From: Bolinopsis microptera | Taxonomy: Eukaryota > Ctenophora > Tentaculata > Lobata > Bolinopsidae | Assembly: GCF_026151205.1 (NCBI RefSeq) | Contig: NC_087079.1 | Span: 18,403,571 to 18,467,570 of the forward strand | Length of the DNA stretch: 64,000 nt | Direction: 5' to 3' | Shown here: one piece after another, positions 34,230-45,007 of the stretch | How the letters are laid out: every line of letters begins with the position of its first letter | How positions within the stretch are numbered: the first letter of the stretch is position 1 | Made by a program: the position numbers and the translations under genes | Notes under the pieces: generated by a model | Seen by the model: the letters and a program-made list of their open reading frames with translations, nothing else | What the model was told of the DNA's origin: nothing | The model's database searches: none

Positions 34230-34559
34230 AGAAATTCACAAAATAGTCACTAGTCAGAAGGATGGAATGGCGTGAGTACCGATGTCCACCTGACTATTCC
34301 CCTAATGACGATGATTTATCACACACTCCACCCTACCAACCTCCCTCACCCTTTCGAGATCAAAGAACTCACAGTAGAGAAAACAACCTGCTGGTCCCCG
34401 AAGAAACAATGGATTCAGCATGACTTCCTCGGCCTCTCGAGCTCAGAATCTCTACTCAAGCTCAGAACTCCAACTTTACCAGAACTCAGAACCTCAATTT
34501 CACCAGGACTCAGAACTCCGACTTCACCACTCGTCAAACTTCAGGATCCACCACACCCT

Positions 34560-35201
34560 CAAAAGTGTTCAAGACGACCCTCATCTCAGACTCAATCCTG
34601 AGACATGTCCAGGGTATGGACACCAAGAATGCTCTCGGAAAGAACCATGAATTGACCCTAATCAACAAGCGGGACACAGGTGGACTTAAAGACCAACATG
34701 TCAAAGGACGAATTATTAAGAACACAACCTGATTTCATCTATGTTCACCTAGGAGTCAATGATGCCAACCAAAACTTCGACCTAAGGGTAAGTCTCGACA
34801 ACATATTTCAATTTTCACTATTCGTAGAGGAATCCCTGATAGGTACAAAGTTATTCTTCTCAATGCCCGCTATGACATCTGACAATGAAGCGAACGCAAG
34901 GATTGGGGAGATAAGGGATGCAATTTGGGGAATTTGTGACCGTAACTAATAAAACGAACGCAAACCCTTCAAAGAGCGGTCTTTGTATTATAACCCCAAC
35001 GCAAACTTCATGCATGATGATCATCTGATAGGAGAATATCACACGAACGATGGAGTCCACCTTTCAACAAGAGGCAAAGAGGTCATTCTAGGAAACTTCC
35101 GTCACAGCATCCATGAAATGACAAGGACTGCTTCTCAACAAGCCAAAGAAAAGTCCGTTCTACAGGGGGATTGGACCTTCTCTCCTCTTAGTCGAATGTG
35201 A
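34560..35201 (+). pseudogene. LINE ORF1 SGNH/GDSL esterase segment
   Basis: Three hallmark blocks of SGNH hydrolases appear in order. TLISDSILRHV (about 34577-34609) carries the nucleophile Ser of a GDS-like block I. VHLGVNDANQ (about 34743-34772) is the G-x-N-D block III. NDGVHLSTRGKEVIL (about 35046-35090) carries the catalytic D-x-x-H of block V. Esterase domains of this type occur in ORF1 of CR1/L2 LINEs and have been linked to membrane or lipid association. A stop and frame change near 34950 separate block III from block V, so this copy is not expressed intact. A Ser/Asn/Thr-rich linker with repeated NFTRTQN-like units precedes the domain. Confidence 0.75.
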
Positions 35202-35229
35202 TTACAGCTGACATAGATTCTCATTTATA

Positions 35230-36450
35230 CACATTATACCATGACTAGAAACACACAAAAAAATACACAGGTTTCAATTAATAAAAATAGCATAAAATAC
35301 TTTCTTGGAATATCCAATCGCCTTCATCAGTAGATGGGAGCAAATTTGAAATAGAATCATTTCAAAATGTTATCAAAGATCATGACATAGCCTGTCTTCA
35401 GGAAATTAGGAGAGAGGTTCACTTGGTAGGATATCGATCAATCTGCAACATAAGGAAAAGACGGTAAATCAGGAGGTGTCGGTATCCTCATTAAAATGAG
35501 CTTATTGAAGGGATTGAGTTTATCAAGAATACAGAGTGTTCAGACTACCTAGTTTGTCGACTAGACAAGGATTCTTTAACCTATCAGAAGATACATTTAT
35601 AGTTAACGTTTTACATTAGACCATTTAATTCATCAGCTTCAAACCCGACTGACAATGGCAAAGATGCTCTAAAAAACATTGAAGACGTTGTGAACGAACT
35701 TCGGGAGGAGGGCGAAGTCATATTGTGTGGGACTTTAACTCTCGTATAGGACAAAAAACGGGTATGATAAGAGAAGACTCAACCAACGTTGTTCCCTTAC
35801 CAGACGATTAAGAGCCTGACAACTTTCTCCCCCGAAACTCACTAGACTCTATCACAAATACTTACGGTACACACTTTCTTAACCTAGTCAAACATAACCA
35901 ACTCACTATTCTGAATGGCCGTACCCTAGGAGATCTTGTAGGAAACTTCACAAGTATCCAAAAAAATGGGTGCAGCGTTATTGATTACATTGCAGTGACC
36001 AACTCCACAAAGATCAGAATCAACTACTTCAAAATCTTGACATTCACCGAGCATTCTGATCATAAGCCCCTCAGTACTGAATTACAATGCAATAGATTCG
36101 CGATCAACAAATGCGCCCCATTACAGGACACTTATCAGACAGCGCCAACCAGATACATTATCAACGAAGAGAACAAGACGACTTTTTCGAAGCTCAGTCA
36201 GAAAATCTATCATTGACCTTAATCCATGAACTTCAATCGAACATCGACTTACTCACCAATCAAAATATTTTAGCAGACAATGACCGTAATTATGAAACTG
36301 AACTCAAAGACATTAACAAACGACTTTCAGAACACCTTCGCGACATGGCCTCGAAGTGTTTCAAACAAACCAAGCCACCCAAAAAATCTCACACCTCAAA
36401 CAAACCTTGGTTTAACTGGAAAACGAGATTAGGTAAAAGAGAATTTCGTT
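35230..36450 (+). pseudogene. LINE ORF2 APE-type endonuclease, frameshifted
   Basis: Motifs of the apurinic-endonuclease-like domain are recognisable in order: ACLQEIRREV (about 35389, catalytic Glu), VILCGDFNSR after a one-base shift (about 35717), SVIDYIAVTNS (about 35976, D-Y) and FTEHSDHKPLS (about 36042-36074, the S-D-H motif). The domain nicks target DNA to prime reverse transcription. Several single-base frameshifts, often in homopolymers (GGGAC for GGGGAC), interrupt it. Confidence 0.75.
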
Positions 36451-36534
36451 AAAGCTACAGATGCAACCTCAAAATTCCCGTCAAACAACCTTATACGTGA
36501 AAACTATTATCTTGTCAAGGGTAGCTATAAGCGT

Positions 36535-38907
36535 TTGAAGAACTCTGCCAAAAACGAATTCTTCGCACGTATGAATGAGGACATAGAGGGGGGGAAAATT
36601 CTCAACTGGCAATCTTTCAAAAAACTAAAAAATCAGAAAAAGGAAACTTTAAATTTTGACAGTCATGATATGAATAGATTCGAGACTTTTTTTGGTAACC
36701 TATATTCCGATAACCACAAAACAATAAATGAAAATAAAAAAGTTTCTATGATTGATCAAGCTGACTTGATAAATCAAGGTGCAACTCATCCTGAGTCACT
36801 CAACTCCTTAATCACCAAAACAGAACTTGACTCTAGTATAAAATCCCTAAAAAATGGTAAAGCTTCCTCACTCGACATGATTAATAACGAAATTATAAAA
36901 TCTCTGGACACCAATCATAAATTGATTATGTTGAACCTCTTCAACGCCTGCTTCTCACAAGGAATTTATCCCTGGAACGTCAGCATTATATCTCCACTTC
37001 ATAAAAAGGGTAATAAATCAGATCCTGACAACTACCGTGCAGTTGCTGTCAGCAGTGTCATAGGAAAACTATTTTCAACTATTCTCTTAGAACGACTCAT
37101 TCGCTTCCGCTCTGAAAACTGCCCTGATCCACCTAACCAACTAGGCTTCACAAAGAAAGCTCAAACATACGATCACATACTAACCATGAAAACTATAGCT
37201 TCAAAATATAAACTTTTGGGGAAACCTGTATATGCAGTATTTGTTGATTTTAAAAAAGCATTCGACTCAGTCTGCCGTCAAGCCCTTTTCCTCAAACTCG
37301 CAAAAAATGGCATAACTGGAAACTTCTACAATGTCCTCAAAAATATGTACTCAAACTCGTACGCTTACATAAAATTATCTGGTCACCTCAGTAAACGCTT
37401 CCAGATACGTAAAGGTACAGAACAAGGTCACCCACTCTCACCTGATCTTTTTAAAGTTTTTCTCAGTGATATGTCCTGCCTCCTAGATTTTCCAAATTGC
37501 CCCGTACTTTCAAATTTGACTGTTAGCCACCTACTGTGGGCGGATGACCTTATACTCCTTTCACTCGACCAGGAAACCACTCAAAAGCAACTTAATATTC
37601 TCGGTAATTTTTGTAAGGAGTGGGGCATTGAAATCAATGAACTCAAAACTCAAGCAGTCATCTTTGGTAAGAAAACGTTAAAACAGGACATACAAAACAT
37701 CAAATTTACACTCAACGGATCTAATCTTGAAATTGTTGACAGTTATTGTTACCTTGGATTTGAACTTCATCAATCGGGTCAAGTACAGATCGCTCAACAA
37801 AACCTTAAAACCAAAGCAATGCGTGCATTTTTTGGCCTGAAAAGGGTTGTCATGCGTTCAAAGTTATCTTTTAAAGCACTCCTTACACTGTTCGACTCTC
37901 TCATCAAGCCCATTCTATTATATGGTGCTCCGATATGGACACCCACTAGTACGATCAATAAATCTCTTTGCAAAACGATTAACTCGACAGAAGCAACCGC
38001 TACTAACTTACTTAAAAAAATCAGCGCCTCTCTGCAAGAAAGAGTGCATATTTCATTCCTAAAATGGGCATTGGGAGTCCATCGTAAAGCATCAAATGTA
38101 GGTGTTTGGGGAGAAACAGGAAGAATTCCTTTGATTTATCAATCAATTCGCTTAACGTTAAATTACTTCAAAAGGCTAAATACAAAATCAAAGTCGAATT
38201 CGTTTGTCACTGCAGCCATAAAAGAACAAAAATCACTAAACTTACCTTGGTATCGATACATAAAACCACTCCTTGAACTAGATGAAATTTACAAACTAGA
38301 TCACGTAACTGCGCACCGAATTCTCAATACAAATGCAGCTAACAAAGCCGCGCCCAACCCTGTAAGTGATCACAAATTATTAAAAGACTCCCTCATAAAT
38401 CAGTCAAATTTTAGTCAATCCATCAAACCACTATGCAGCAAAAAGTATAGAATTCCTAAAATCATCGAAGCTCTAACCAATCAATTCAAAAAATGTTGGC
38501 AATATCAAAAATCTACTTCTTCTAAACTCTCATTCTATCACTCAATCAAACACACCTTCAACCGAGAGCCCTACTTATACTTATGCAAAGGCTTTTCTCG
38601 TCGTTACAGTACCACAAAACTTAGAATCAGCGCACATGATCTCCATATTGAAAGAGGCAGATACTCCAACACACCCCGTGAGCAAAGACTATGTGGTTGG
38701 TGCCAATCAAGTATGGGCGTTGAGACCATCGAAGACGAGTCGCATGTTCTTTACATATGTGACTTGTATTCAAAACAGAGGTCGAAATTAGTCAAAAATC
38801 TTTCTCAAATGCCAATCATTGAAATAAGCAATGAAATCACCGACTCCAGCAATATCAATGAAACAAATCTCAAAGATCATCTCATGGAAATTTTGTCTCC
38901 TTACTAA
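36535..38907 (+). CDS. LINE ORF2 reverse transcriptase, open for 790 codons
   Basis: An uninterrupted frame covers the RT domain and C-terminus of ORF2. Landmarks: SPLHKKGNKSDPDNYRAVAV (motif 1 region), AVFVDFKKAFDSV (motif A, about 37234), GTEQGHPLSPDLFKVFL (motif B, about 37414), SHLLWADDLILLSLD (motif C with the catalytic Asp pair, about 37525), YCYLGFELHQSG, and a C-terminal C-x2-C...H-x4-C knuckle (LCGWCQ...ESHVLYIC, about 38690-38760). The start given is the first codon after the last frameshift, not an initiator. The enzyme copies the element RNA at a nicked target. All catalytic residues are present although the upstream endonuclease is broken. Confidence 0.9.
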   Translation: MKNSAKNEFFARMNEDIEGGKILNWQSFKKLKNQKKETLNFDSHDMNRFETFFGNLYSDNHKTINENKKVSMIDQADLINQGATHPESLNSLITKTELDSSIKSLKNGKASSLDMINNEIIKSLDTNHKLIMLNLFNACFSQGIYPWNVSIISPLHKKGNKSDPDNYRAVAVSSVIGKLFSTILLERLIRFRSENCPDPPNQLGFTKKAQTYDHILTMKTIASKYKLLGKPVYAVFVDFKKAFDSVCRQALFLKLAKNGITGNFYNVLKNMYSNSYAYIKLSGHLSKRFQIRKGTEQGHPLSPDLFKVFLSDMSCLLDFPNCPVLSNLTVSHLLWADDLILLSLDQETTQKQLNILGNFCKEWGIEINELKTQAVIFGKKTLKQDIQNIKFTLNGSNLEIVDSYCYLGFELHQSGQVQIAQQNLKTKAMRAFFGLKRVVMRSKLSFKALLTLFDSLIKPILLYGAPIWTPTSTINKSLCKTINSTEATATNLLKKISASLQERVHISFLKWALGVHRKASNVGVWGETGRIPLIYQSIRLTLNYFKRLNTKSKSNSFVTAAIKEQKSLNLPWYRYIKPLLELDEIYKLDHVTAHRILNTNAANKAAPNPVSDHKLLKDSLINQSNFSQSIKPLCSKKYRIPKIIEALTNQFKKCWQYQKSTSSKLSFYHSIKHTFNREPYLYLCKGFSRRYSTTKLRISAHDLHIERGRYSNTPREQRLCGWCQSSMGVETIEDESHVLYICDLYSKQRSKLVKNLSQMPIIEISNEITDSSNINETNLKDHLMEILSPY

Positions 38908-39385
38908 ACTGTAATTCCTCAAAAACACCAGAGCCTCCATATTCACTGCCACCGCTCACTTGATATTCAACCAAACACCCCACAGTATACTCAATTTCAA
39001 GAAAGGCGCTCCTATGCTGTCAACTGTGTGTGCACTTTTTTCCTTCGCTGCTCCGAAGAGCGAAATAGCTTCACCGAAGATACGCGTCAGCGTAATTCAA
39101 ATGCACGAAACTTAAACAATTTTACTATCAATTTGGTGAGAACCTCGCGAATTAGTCATAATTAAGACTCAAGGATAACCCTGGCCCTGACTTCAAGCAA
39201 AGATGATTGTTTTCATTAACTTCTGTAAACAATTATGACGGTCCATGATAATGGATCTATAATTTAATTTTAATCCTGTGTAAATCCTGTGTAATCCTGT
39301 GTAAATCCTTGGGGGTCCACATTTTGGGCTCTAAAACACAAAATCAGGTGCGCCATTTTTAGGTGGGGTATAAGTACCATTATGT

Positions 39386-39475
39386 AACTCTAATTAGTCA
39401 GTCACTAACTCTAATTAGTTAGTCACTAACTCTAATTAGGTAGTCACTAACTCTAATTAGTTAGTCACTAACTGT
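39386..39475 (+). repeat. 20-21-base tandem repeat, four copies
   Basis: Four copies of CTAATTAGTTAGTCACTAACT with single-base variants, just beyond the LINE tail. Confidence 0.85.
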
Positions 39476-39479
39476 ATAT

Positions 39480-40130
39480 TTTTTATAGGGTACATTTTGT
39501 TACTGATTGTACATTGAAAATCAAAAAGTTGCACATGTGAGGACACGCCCAAATATTTTTAATCTATTACAATTGCAAATGAATGGGAAAAGCGAGCGAC
39601 CGATTTCATTCTCGGTATAATCAATTTGCATTTGCGGACGGTAATTATTCGAATTAATATCATTTCCTTTTGCTTGGGAGAGAGAGACACTGCATGTTGC
39701 GGTCCACTCTACCCATGATTATGGGTTTTGGTCAAATAAATACTGACAAATTTATATATCCTACCTGGTACGATAAGTTCGTTACACAAGCCATAGTTGC
39801 ATGTTTCAATTGCACAGGCATAATCCTTCAAATCGTCCAAAGTATTTTCAAATTCAGATTTTAATCCCCTACATTTATCCAAGTCTGATGACGTGCATCT
39901 GCCGCCTTCATACATTTATAACTTTTCATATAGCTGAACCTGCTACCCTCATAGAAGGTCGTGGCAAGAGATGCGCACACGTCTTTTCCGGCCGGACACT
40001 GAGAAAAGACAATTTTATTATTTACCACCATATTTTCACATATAAATCAATCAATAAACATACATTCGAATAAATAATACCCAACTAAATTTTGGCCCTA
40101 GATGCTTAGATGGTAACATACTATAGGGCC
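39480..40130. other. Non-genic stretch
   Basis: No supportable gene or repeat. The frames at 39670-39864 and 39801-40073 overlap in different frames and match nothing. Confidence 0.4.
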
Positions 40131-40132
40131 AG

Positions 40133-40288
40133 GGGTCGTTCACATATTACGCAATCACTTTTTTTACCATCCCCCCCCCCCCCCCTCCGTAATCAGTTTT
40201 ACACATAGCTATTGTATCAAGATTACACTAGCGTAATCATTTGGAAACCACCTCCCCCTCGGCTGATTACGTAATATGTGAACGACCT
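40133..40288. mobile_element. MITE with C-rich core, short member
   Basis: The ends GGGTCGTTCACATATTACGC and ACGTAATATGTGAACGACC are the same terminal repeats as the element at 22288-22812. The interior (~115 bases) has a short C-run and CTCCCCCTCGGCTGATTACG shared with the longer member. Confidence 0.75.
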
Positions 40289-40289
40289 C

Positions 40290-41260
40290 CTATTATAAAT
40301 AGAATTGAGTGGAATAAATCCATACGCTAGCAGCTAACTGGCTATACCTGTTGAACGCTGTATTTGGTACAGGTATTTTTAACCCCTGATTTCAAATTTG
40401 CGTCCAGGCATTTCCAACAAGTAAGCGATTGAGCTCGTGCCACCATTGCCACTATTATAGCTATTGCTATATTCATTTTAGCTTCTTTGCTTTAGGCTAC
40501 TGTAGATATATTGTTAATAAATGTCAGTTTTGATATTGAAAAAACAGGACTGTTTATCCCGACCTAGGATACAGCCGATGAAATGTAACTCAACGCAATG
40601 AAAACAACCGATGATACAATAATAAGGACTTGCACGTGCAGACAAAGACGAAGTTTCACTCAATAAATCAAACCGGGTTAAGTGAATAAGGAGTAGGATC
40701 GTTAAAACTGTGCAGGGATTATTTACAAAATAACACCGCAACTTATTATCTATCCCGTTTCTTAGCAGTATCCCAGAGGGGTTTATAGCAGCCTACAAAA
40801 GCTACAATCAGACAGTAAGCTCAGCTACAACAACAATAAAACATACCTTACCCTTATTCTTAAATCCAAATTTATAAACTGCTGTACTATACGCAGTGAG
40901 TATCCGAGGTGCCGTGCAGCTCTATCCGCATTATCTTAAATGATTAGAGGTATCTATAACATATAACTTATTGTTCCATTGAAAACTTACTGTTTTATTT
41001 GATTGTTTGACTTAATAGTTAGAGTATGAGGTCAGCTGAGCACCAACTGACCAACTTAGGCCCCTTCCAGCCATTGCCACGCTACCATCTAATATGGCAG
41101 GTTTTATAGAAAGGCTGATAATCACTTTGAAGCCTTAATATGATTCCAGAAAAATTAACCGCCAATCGAAATCATCCTGCCTATTTATCTTATTCGCGCA
41201 GGGATGTATCCCAAGCGATTATTTAATCGAGTTGTTGATTATTAGAAAAGTCTGCAAAAA
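40290..41260. other. Non-genic stretch
   Basis: AT-rich, no supportable coding, no repeats recognised. Confidence 0.4.
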
Positions 41261-41265
41261 TATGA

Positions 41266-41344
41266 TTACCTGAGGACCCCAGGCTTTAATGTTGGTAAAC
41301 GAATAGAGATTAGGCGGAATGACAGGCTGAGCGCGGCCCAGTAA
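41266..41344 (+). mobile_element. Ultra-short (~80-base) MITE, copy 2, with 8-base target duplication
   Basis: 79 bases, TTACCTGAGGACCCCAGG to GCGCGGCCCAGTAA. It is flanked by perfect AAATATGA repeats (41258-41265 and 41345-41352). Same orientation as copy 1. Confidence 0.85.
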
Positions 41345-41354
41345 AAATATGACA

Positions 41355-42590
41355 AAACCTGCTTCATCTTTCCACTACCTATAACCCACAGCAGGTTCGT
41401 TCTAATTAGACAGGTTTTCCGTTAAATAAAAAGTCGAATGCTGCAGATTTAATGCATATCCTGCGTAAGCTTAGATAATTCGAATCAATTTGTTGCGTGA
41501 TTAAACCTAAATTGGCAGGTTTTGTAATTAAGTTTAAGGTGGACAAAAATGTTGATTTTTGCAGGATTTGTCAAAATAGCAGGTTTTTGGATAATTTGAG
41601 TGTACATTGTACAATGTGGTAAAAAGTGCATAATAACGAAGTTCATAAAAGCATGAAAACAATTATGTAATATATATATATATACGATGACAATTTAAAA
41701 ACGAGGAAACAGCTGATAATAATGAATGACAATTTGCAATTACCCAAGAAAAATTATAAACCAATCTATCGCATCTACAGGCTGAAGACAAAGTGCCGTT
41801 ATCCTGTGCTTATACAGGCACAGCAGGCTCAGAGCTTTGTTTGATAAGGTATTGTAGATACCTCATGCTGTTCGGCTTTGTATTGGAGATTCCTTAAGGC
41901 AAGATGATCAAGAATAGACGGCTTCAAGTCTCCGCCGTACTCCGTTTTATCGATTCGTTAGTTATAATACGTACATAACTTCACAATGTACAGGGTGTAA
42001 ACTGTAACCAGCTACCTTACGAGACATATTTATGTTTGACATACCTTATCGGACCTTATTTGATTTTGAACGGACATTATGTGAACGGACATTATGTTGA
42101 ACGGACGTTAAAATTAACGCTCGCATTGACATACGTTGCATGCCACTTTTCGCGCGCGAAGTTCAAAACCATCAAAAATCCGAATTTGTAAATCAATTTT
42201 TCAATACAACAAGTAAGAAATTGAAAAGCAGTCGTTGACGTTAGGCATTAAAAATGTTAAATGCTGTGCAGATGAGGTATGAAGGTACGTCGGCCATATC
42301 CTTCGGAAGATATCCCGGTTTTCGAATTCTAAATCATCGAGATGGCTGGTATGGTAGAAGATATCGTCGTTGACATGAACCACCGAAGGTAGCCTTTGCC
42401 GGTAACACGACTCCTGTCCGACAGCGACATCTGTCCGACTCAGGGTACCAGAAAAAAACGACATCTGTCCGAAATTGTGATCTGATTTCAATACGACATA
42501 CATTTCCAATTAGAGACATGATCTGAACTTTTACTTGCTAATTTGTATACGTAACATTTCCGATTTGAGATATGATCTGAGCCATAGTTT
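41355..42590. other. Non-genic stretch with short repeats
   Basis: Contains a TA microsatellite near 41670, three GAACGGACATTATGT-like units at about 42069-42110, and three ACATCTGTCCGA words at about 42410-42475. No gene. Confidence 0.45.
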
Positions 42591-42840
42591 ACTGCCTGCC
42601 TGCCTGCCAAGATCGATCCAGATGAAATCTGGAACGAGTTTCGTGTCAACGCTTCTCTCCATTTATATCTATCACACATGAGCAAACGCAGCTGGTCAGG
42701 TTCCATTACAGTGTCTTCAAGTAGAACGTCCAGGAAGGTCTTATGTGGTCATCCTTGATAACGCTGGCCATAGGATGGTTGCCAAAAAGAAGTTGTTGAG
42801 CAGGTTGGTCCTGTAGACGGTATGTTACGTGGTTATTGAG
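42590..42840 (-). pseudogene. RTE-like LINE 3' fragment
   Basis: On the minus strand frames read PHKTFLDVLLEDTVMEPDQL followed by RLLMCDRYKWREAL. This resembles the extreme C-terminus of RTE-like reverse transcriptases (G-R-P...D.L..DT....L..LM.DR..WR). Upstream LQDQPAQQLLFG fits the preceding block in a shifted frame. It is a short, broken fragment. Confidence 0.5.
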
Positions 42841-43765
42841 TTATTGACTATTGTATAATGTACACGCGCCTATCAAAATAGGATTTCTATCGTGGGAATA
42901 GCTACAGAGGTATGGAACTATAATTATTATGAGAAACCCCGGCACTGGTCATATCCGGCGGTTTTTACATTTACGAACCGACTAGCTAGACAGCTATTGA
43001 CAGTCTGACAGGGTGGCTCACTCAAATTTGAACTTTGACACGTCCAAATTCCACGTTAAATCGAGGCTTTAATGTAGTAACCAGATTCATTATAAATAAC
43101 ATTTATGTCATGATAATCAATATGACCATCAGCTGGTTAGGCTAGCGTGTAATAAATATGTAATAAATTGTTGGTATGGTGACCAGCCTCACAGAGCTAG
43201 CTCTATGAGGCTGGTCAACAAACCGGTAGGACAATAAGAAAATGTAAAACATGCCCCGTCAATAGGTCTCAGCAAACCTTAAGTTAACATAAGTTGAAAT
43301 ATGCCGTACGGATGCCTATTATGGATCGCTTCCCCCTGGTTTAAAGTTCTGGCTGAAGATTGATTAAAAATGGAATTTTCAACTAAAACGATAAATGAGG
43401 AAGGAATTTAAACAGGCAACAAAGAATTTGCTTCATGGGTCATGTGCTGACATGCACCCTGTTAGCGTTCACGTGCACCCTCCCAGTTTCTAATTCTAGT
43501 AATTTGATCTCATGCAGAATATGCAGCAGGGGTGCCGACCAGAGTAACAGGTCAGTGTTAGCAAGTTAGAACAGTGACTATTGAATGTATGATAGATAAC
43601 AGCCTATACTACAGCGGTGGATCTAAATGTCACAGGTCAAACCCGGGGTGGACTATTTACATTGAGCGTCCCAACGGCTCCTAGCTGACACATGGTAGAA
43701 CCTGGTAAGCTCGGGAAATTGAGTCAAACTTAACCCTAATTGTCATGTCCTCCTGTAGGTTTTAC
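42840..43765. other. Non-genic stretch
   Basis: No supportable coding. It contains a short inverted pair around 43183-43219 (GACCAGCCTC / GAGGCTGGTC). Confidence 0.45.
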
Positions 43766-44073
43766 GGTTCTTTTGCGATAGTCAAAACGCGACAACTAGC
43801 GCTGGATGGCGACAACTAGCGCTGGATGGCGACAATTATCTTACTGGGCCGCGCTCAGCCTGTCATTCCGCCTAATCTCTATCCGGTTGTTTACCAACAT
43901 TAAAGCCTGGGGTCCTCAGGTAACAATTATCGAACATATATATTTTGCGCTGGCCAGCGTTATCCAGCGCTGGATAGCGACAACTAGCGCTGGATGGCGA
44001 CAACTAGCGCTGGATAGCGCTAGTTGTCGCCATCCAGCGCTAGTTGTCGCGTTTTGACTATCGCAAAAGAACC
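43766..44073. mobile_element. Foldback MITE with GCGCTGGAT units, carrying a nested MITE
   Basis: The element begins GGTTCTTTTGCGATAGTCAA and ends in the exact complement. The arms extend into repeated GCGACAACTAGCGCTGGATG units. The ~80-base MITE (43841-43923) is inserted in its left half with a target duplication, so the foldback element is older. Its right end abuts the first homology to the 2.6-kb array. Confidence 0.8.
43841..43923 (-). mobile_element. Ultra-short (~80-base) MITE, copy 3, with 8-base target duplication
   Basis: 83 bases, TTACTGGGCCGCGCTCAGCC to GGGGTCCTCAGGTAA, flanked by CAATTATC at 43833-43840 and 43924-43931. It is the reverse complement of copies 1 and 2. Confidence 0.88.
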
Positions 44074-44506
44074 AAATAACGGACTACCTCATAATCATAT
44101 CAGGCTTGGTCAAATTGTTTATGTCCCCAGAATCAATCTCACCAAATCCAATCTGGACAAAAGGTTTTTCAACTTTGTTCTGAGATCTTTGCTCCAGTAA
44201 TTGGTAATGTTGTAGGTTTATAATAACATAAACCCGCCACGCAAAGGGTTTATATAACAGATCATCCCGCGCTAGCGGGATGATCTGATAAACACTTATA
44301 CGAGTGCGCGCAGCGCACGAGTTTTGTGTTAATATGTAATCCCGAAGCGCCAGCTGAGGGATTACATTTATTTAGCCCTGAGCGTGAAGTGTTTATGGAT
44401 TATAATTATCTCCGGCGATTTCGACAAGGGATTTATACTTTAGAAGAGAGTGATAAAATAGTTTTTATTTCGGAATACGGGTCTGATTTTAGTAATATTT
44501 TCATTT

Positions 44507-44716
44507 CTATTTGTGATGGTGATAACAAGTGATACGATAACGTACTAACAGTCGTTGAACAGGAATTTGGTCAAAGTCATTGAAGTCACGAGCAAATCTG
44601 GATGACTGAAGCCAAGAATTAAATTTGTTTAGAGCCCAGTTGTTGACTTTAACTGTACTGTCCGGAACACGATTGGAAAGCAGTTCATCAATCTGAATGT
44701 CAATCCGATCTGTCAT
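44507..44716 (-). pseudogene. Possible tyrosine-recombinase (Crypton-like) N-terminal fragment
   Basis: A minus-strand frame reads IQIDELLSNRVPDSTVKVNN followed by WALNKFNSWLQS. The pattern resembles the start of the SAM-like DNA-binding domain in Crypton-derived/ZMYM-type tyrosine-recombinase proteins (P..T......L..F..WL). No catalytic domain follows. It is located inside the ~1-kb insertion, so it may be that element's residual coding. Confidence 0.35.
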
Positions 44717-44923
44717 AGTGGAGCAATAGCTTGAACGTTAGCAGGAACAAGAGCTGGAAGGAGAGCAAGCAAAACAATACTATTTTTAGGGCACGGACAA
44801 GGGTAGCTGGCTAGTCGCCAACTTCTCACGCCACGCGTTGGAGAAATTCCAAGAATTAGCTGCTTTGGCAACGTTCCCAGGAATTTGCGTGTAAAAGAAG
44901 TGGACGGTTACGATGTTTCATAT

Positions 44924-45007
44924 CACGTGGTGCGCTTTCGTGTCACGTGGTATAGACTCGGCGTATGCTATTGGTGGCACGTGGTACGCACGTGACGCGC
45001 CCACGTG
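44924..45007. promoter_or_regulatory. Cluster of five CACGTG E-boxes
   Basis: Perfect CACGTG palindromes start at 44924, 44944, 44978, 44989 and 45002. This is the canonical bHLH (USF/MYC/MAX-class) binding core. No gene start is recognisable next to it. Confidence 0.5.

Larger units (their letters stand above)
32190..39312 (+). mobile_element. Near full-length LINE (esterase-type ORF1, APE + RT ORF2)
   Basis: About 7.1 kb. The order is a basic N-terminal frame, an AlkB-like segment, a linker with an internal tandem duplication, a coiled coil, an SGNH-esterase segment, an APE-type endonuclease, a reverse transcriptase, a 3' UTR, and a repetitive tail of AATCCTGTGT units (39272-39312). An APE endonuclease plus an ORF1 with an SGNH/GDSL esterase is known from CR1/L2-clade LINEs. 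ORF1 and the endonuclease are broken by several frameshifts, whereas the RT frame is open for 790 codons. The 5' boundary is approximate. Confidence 0.85.
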
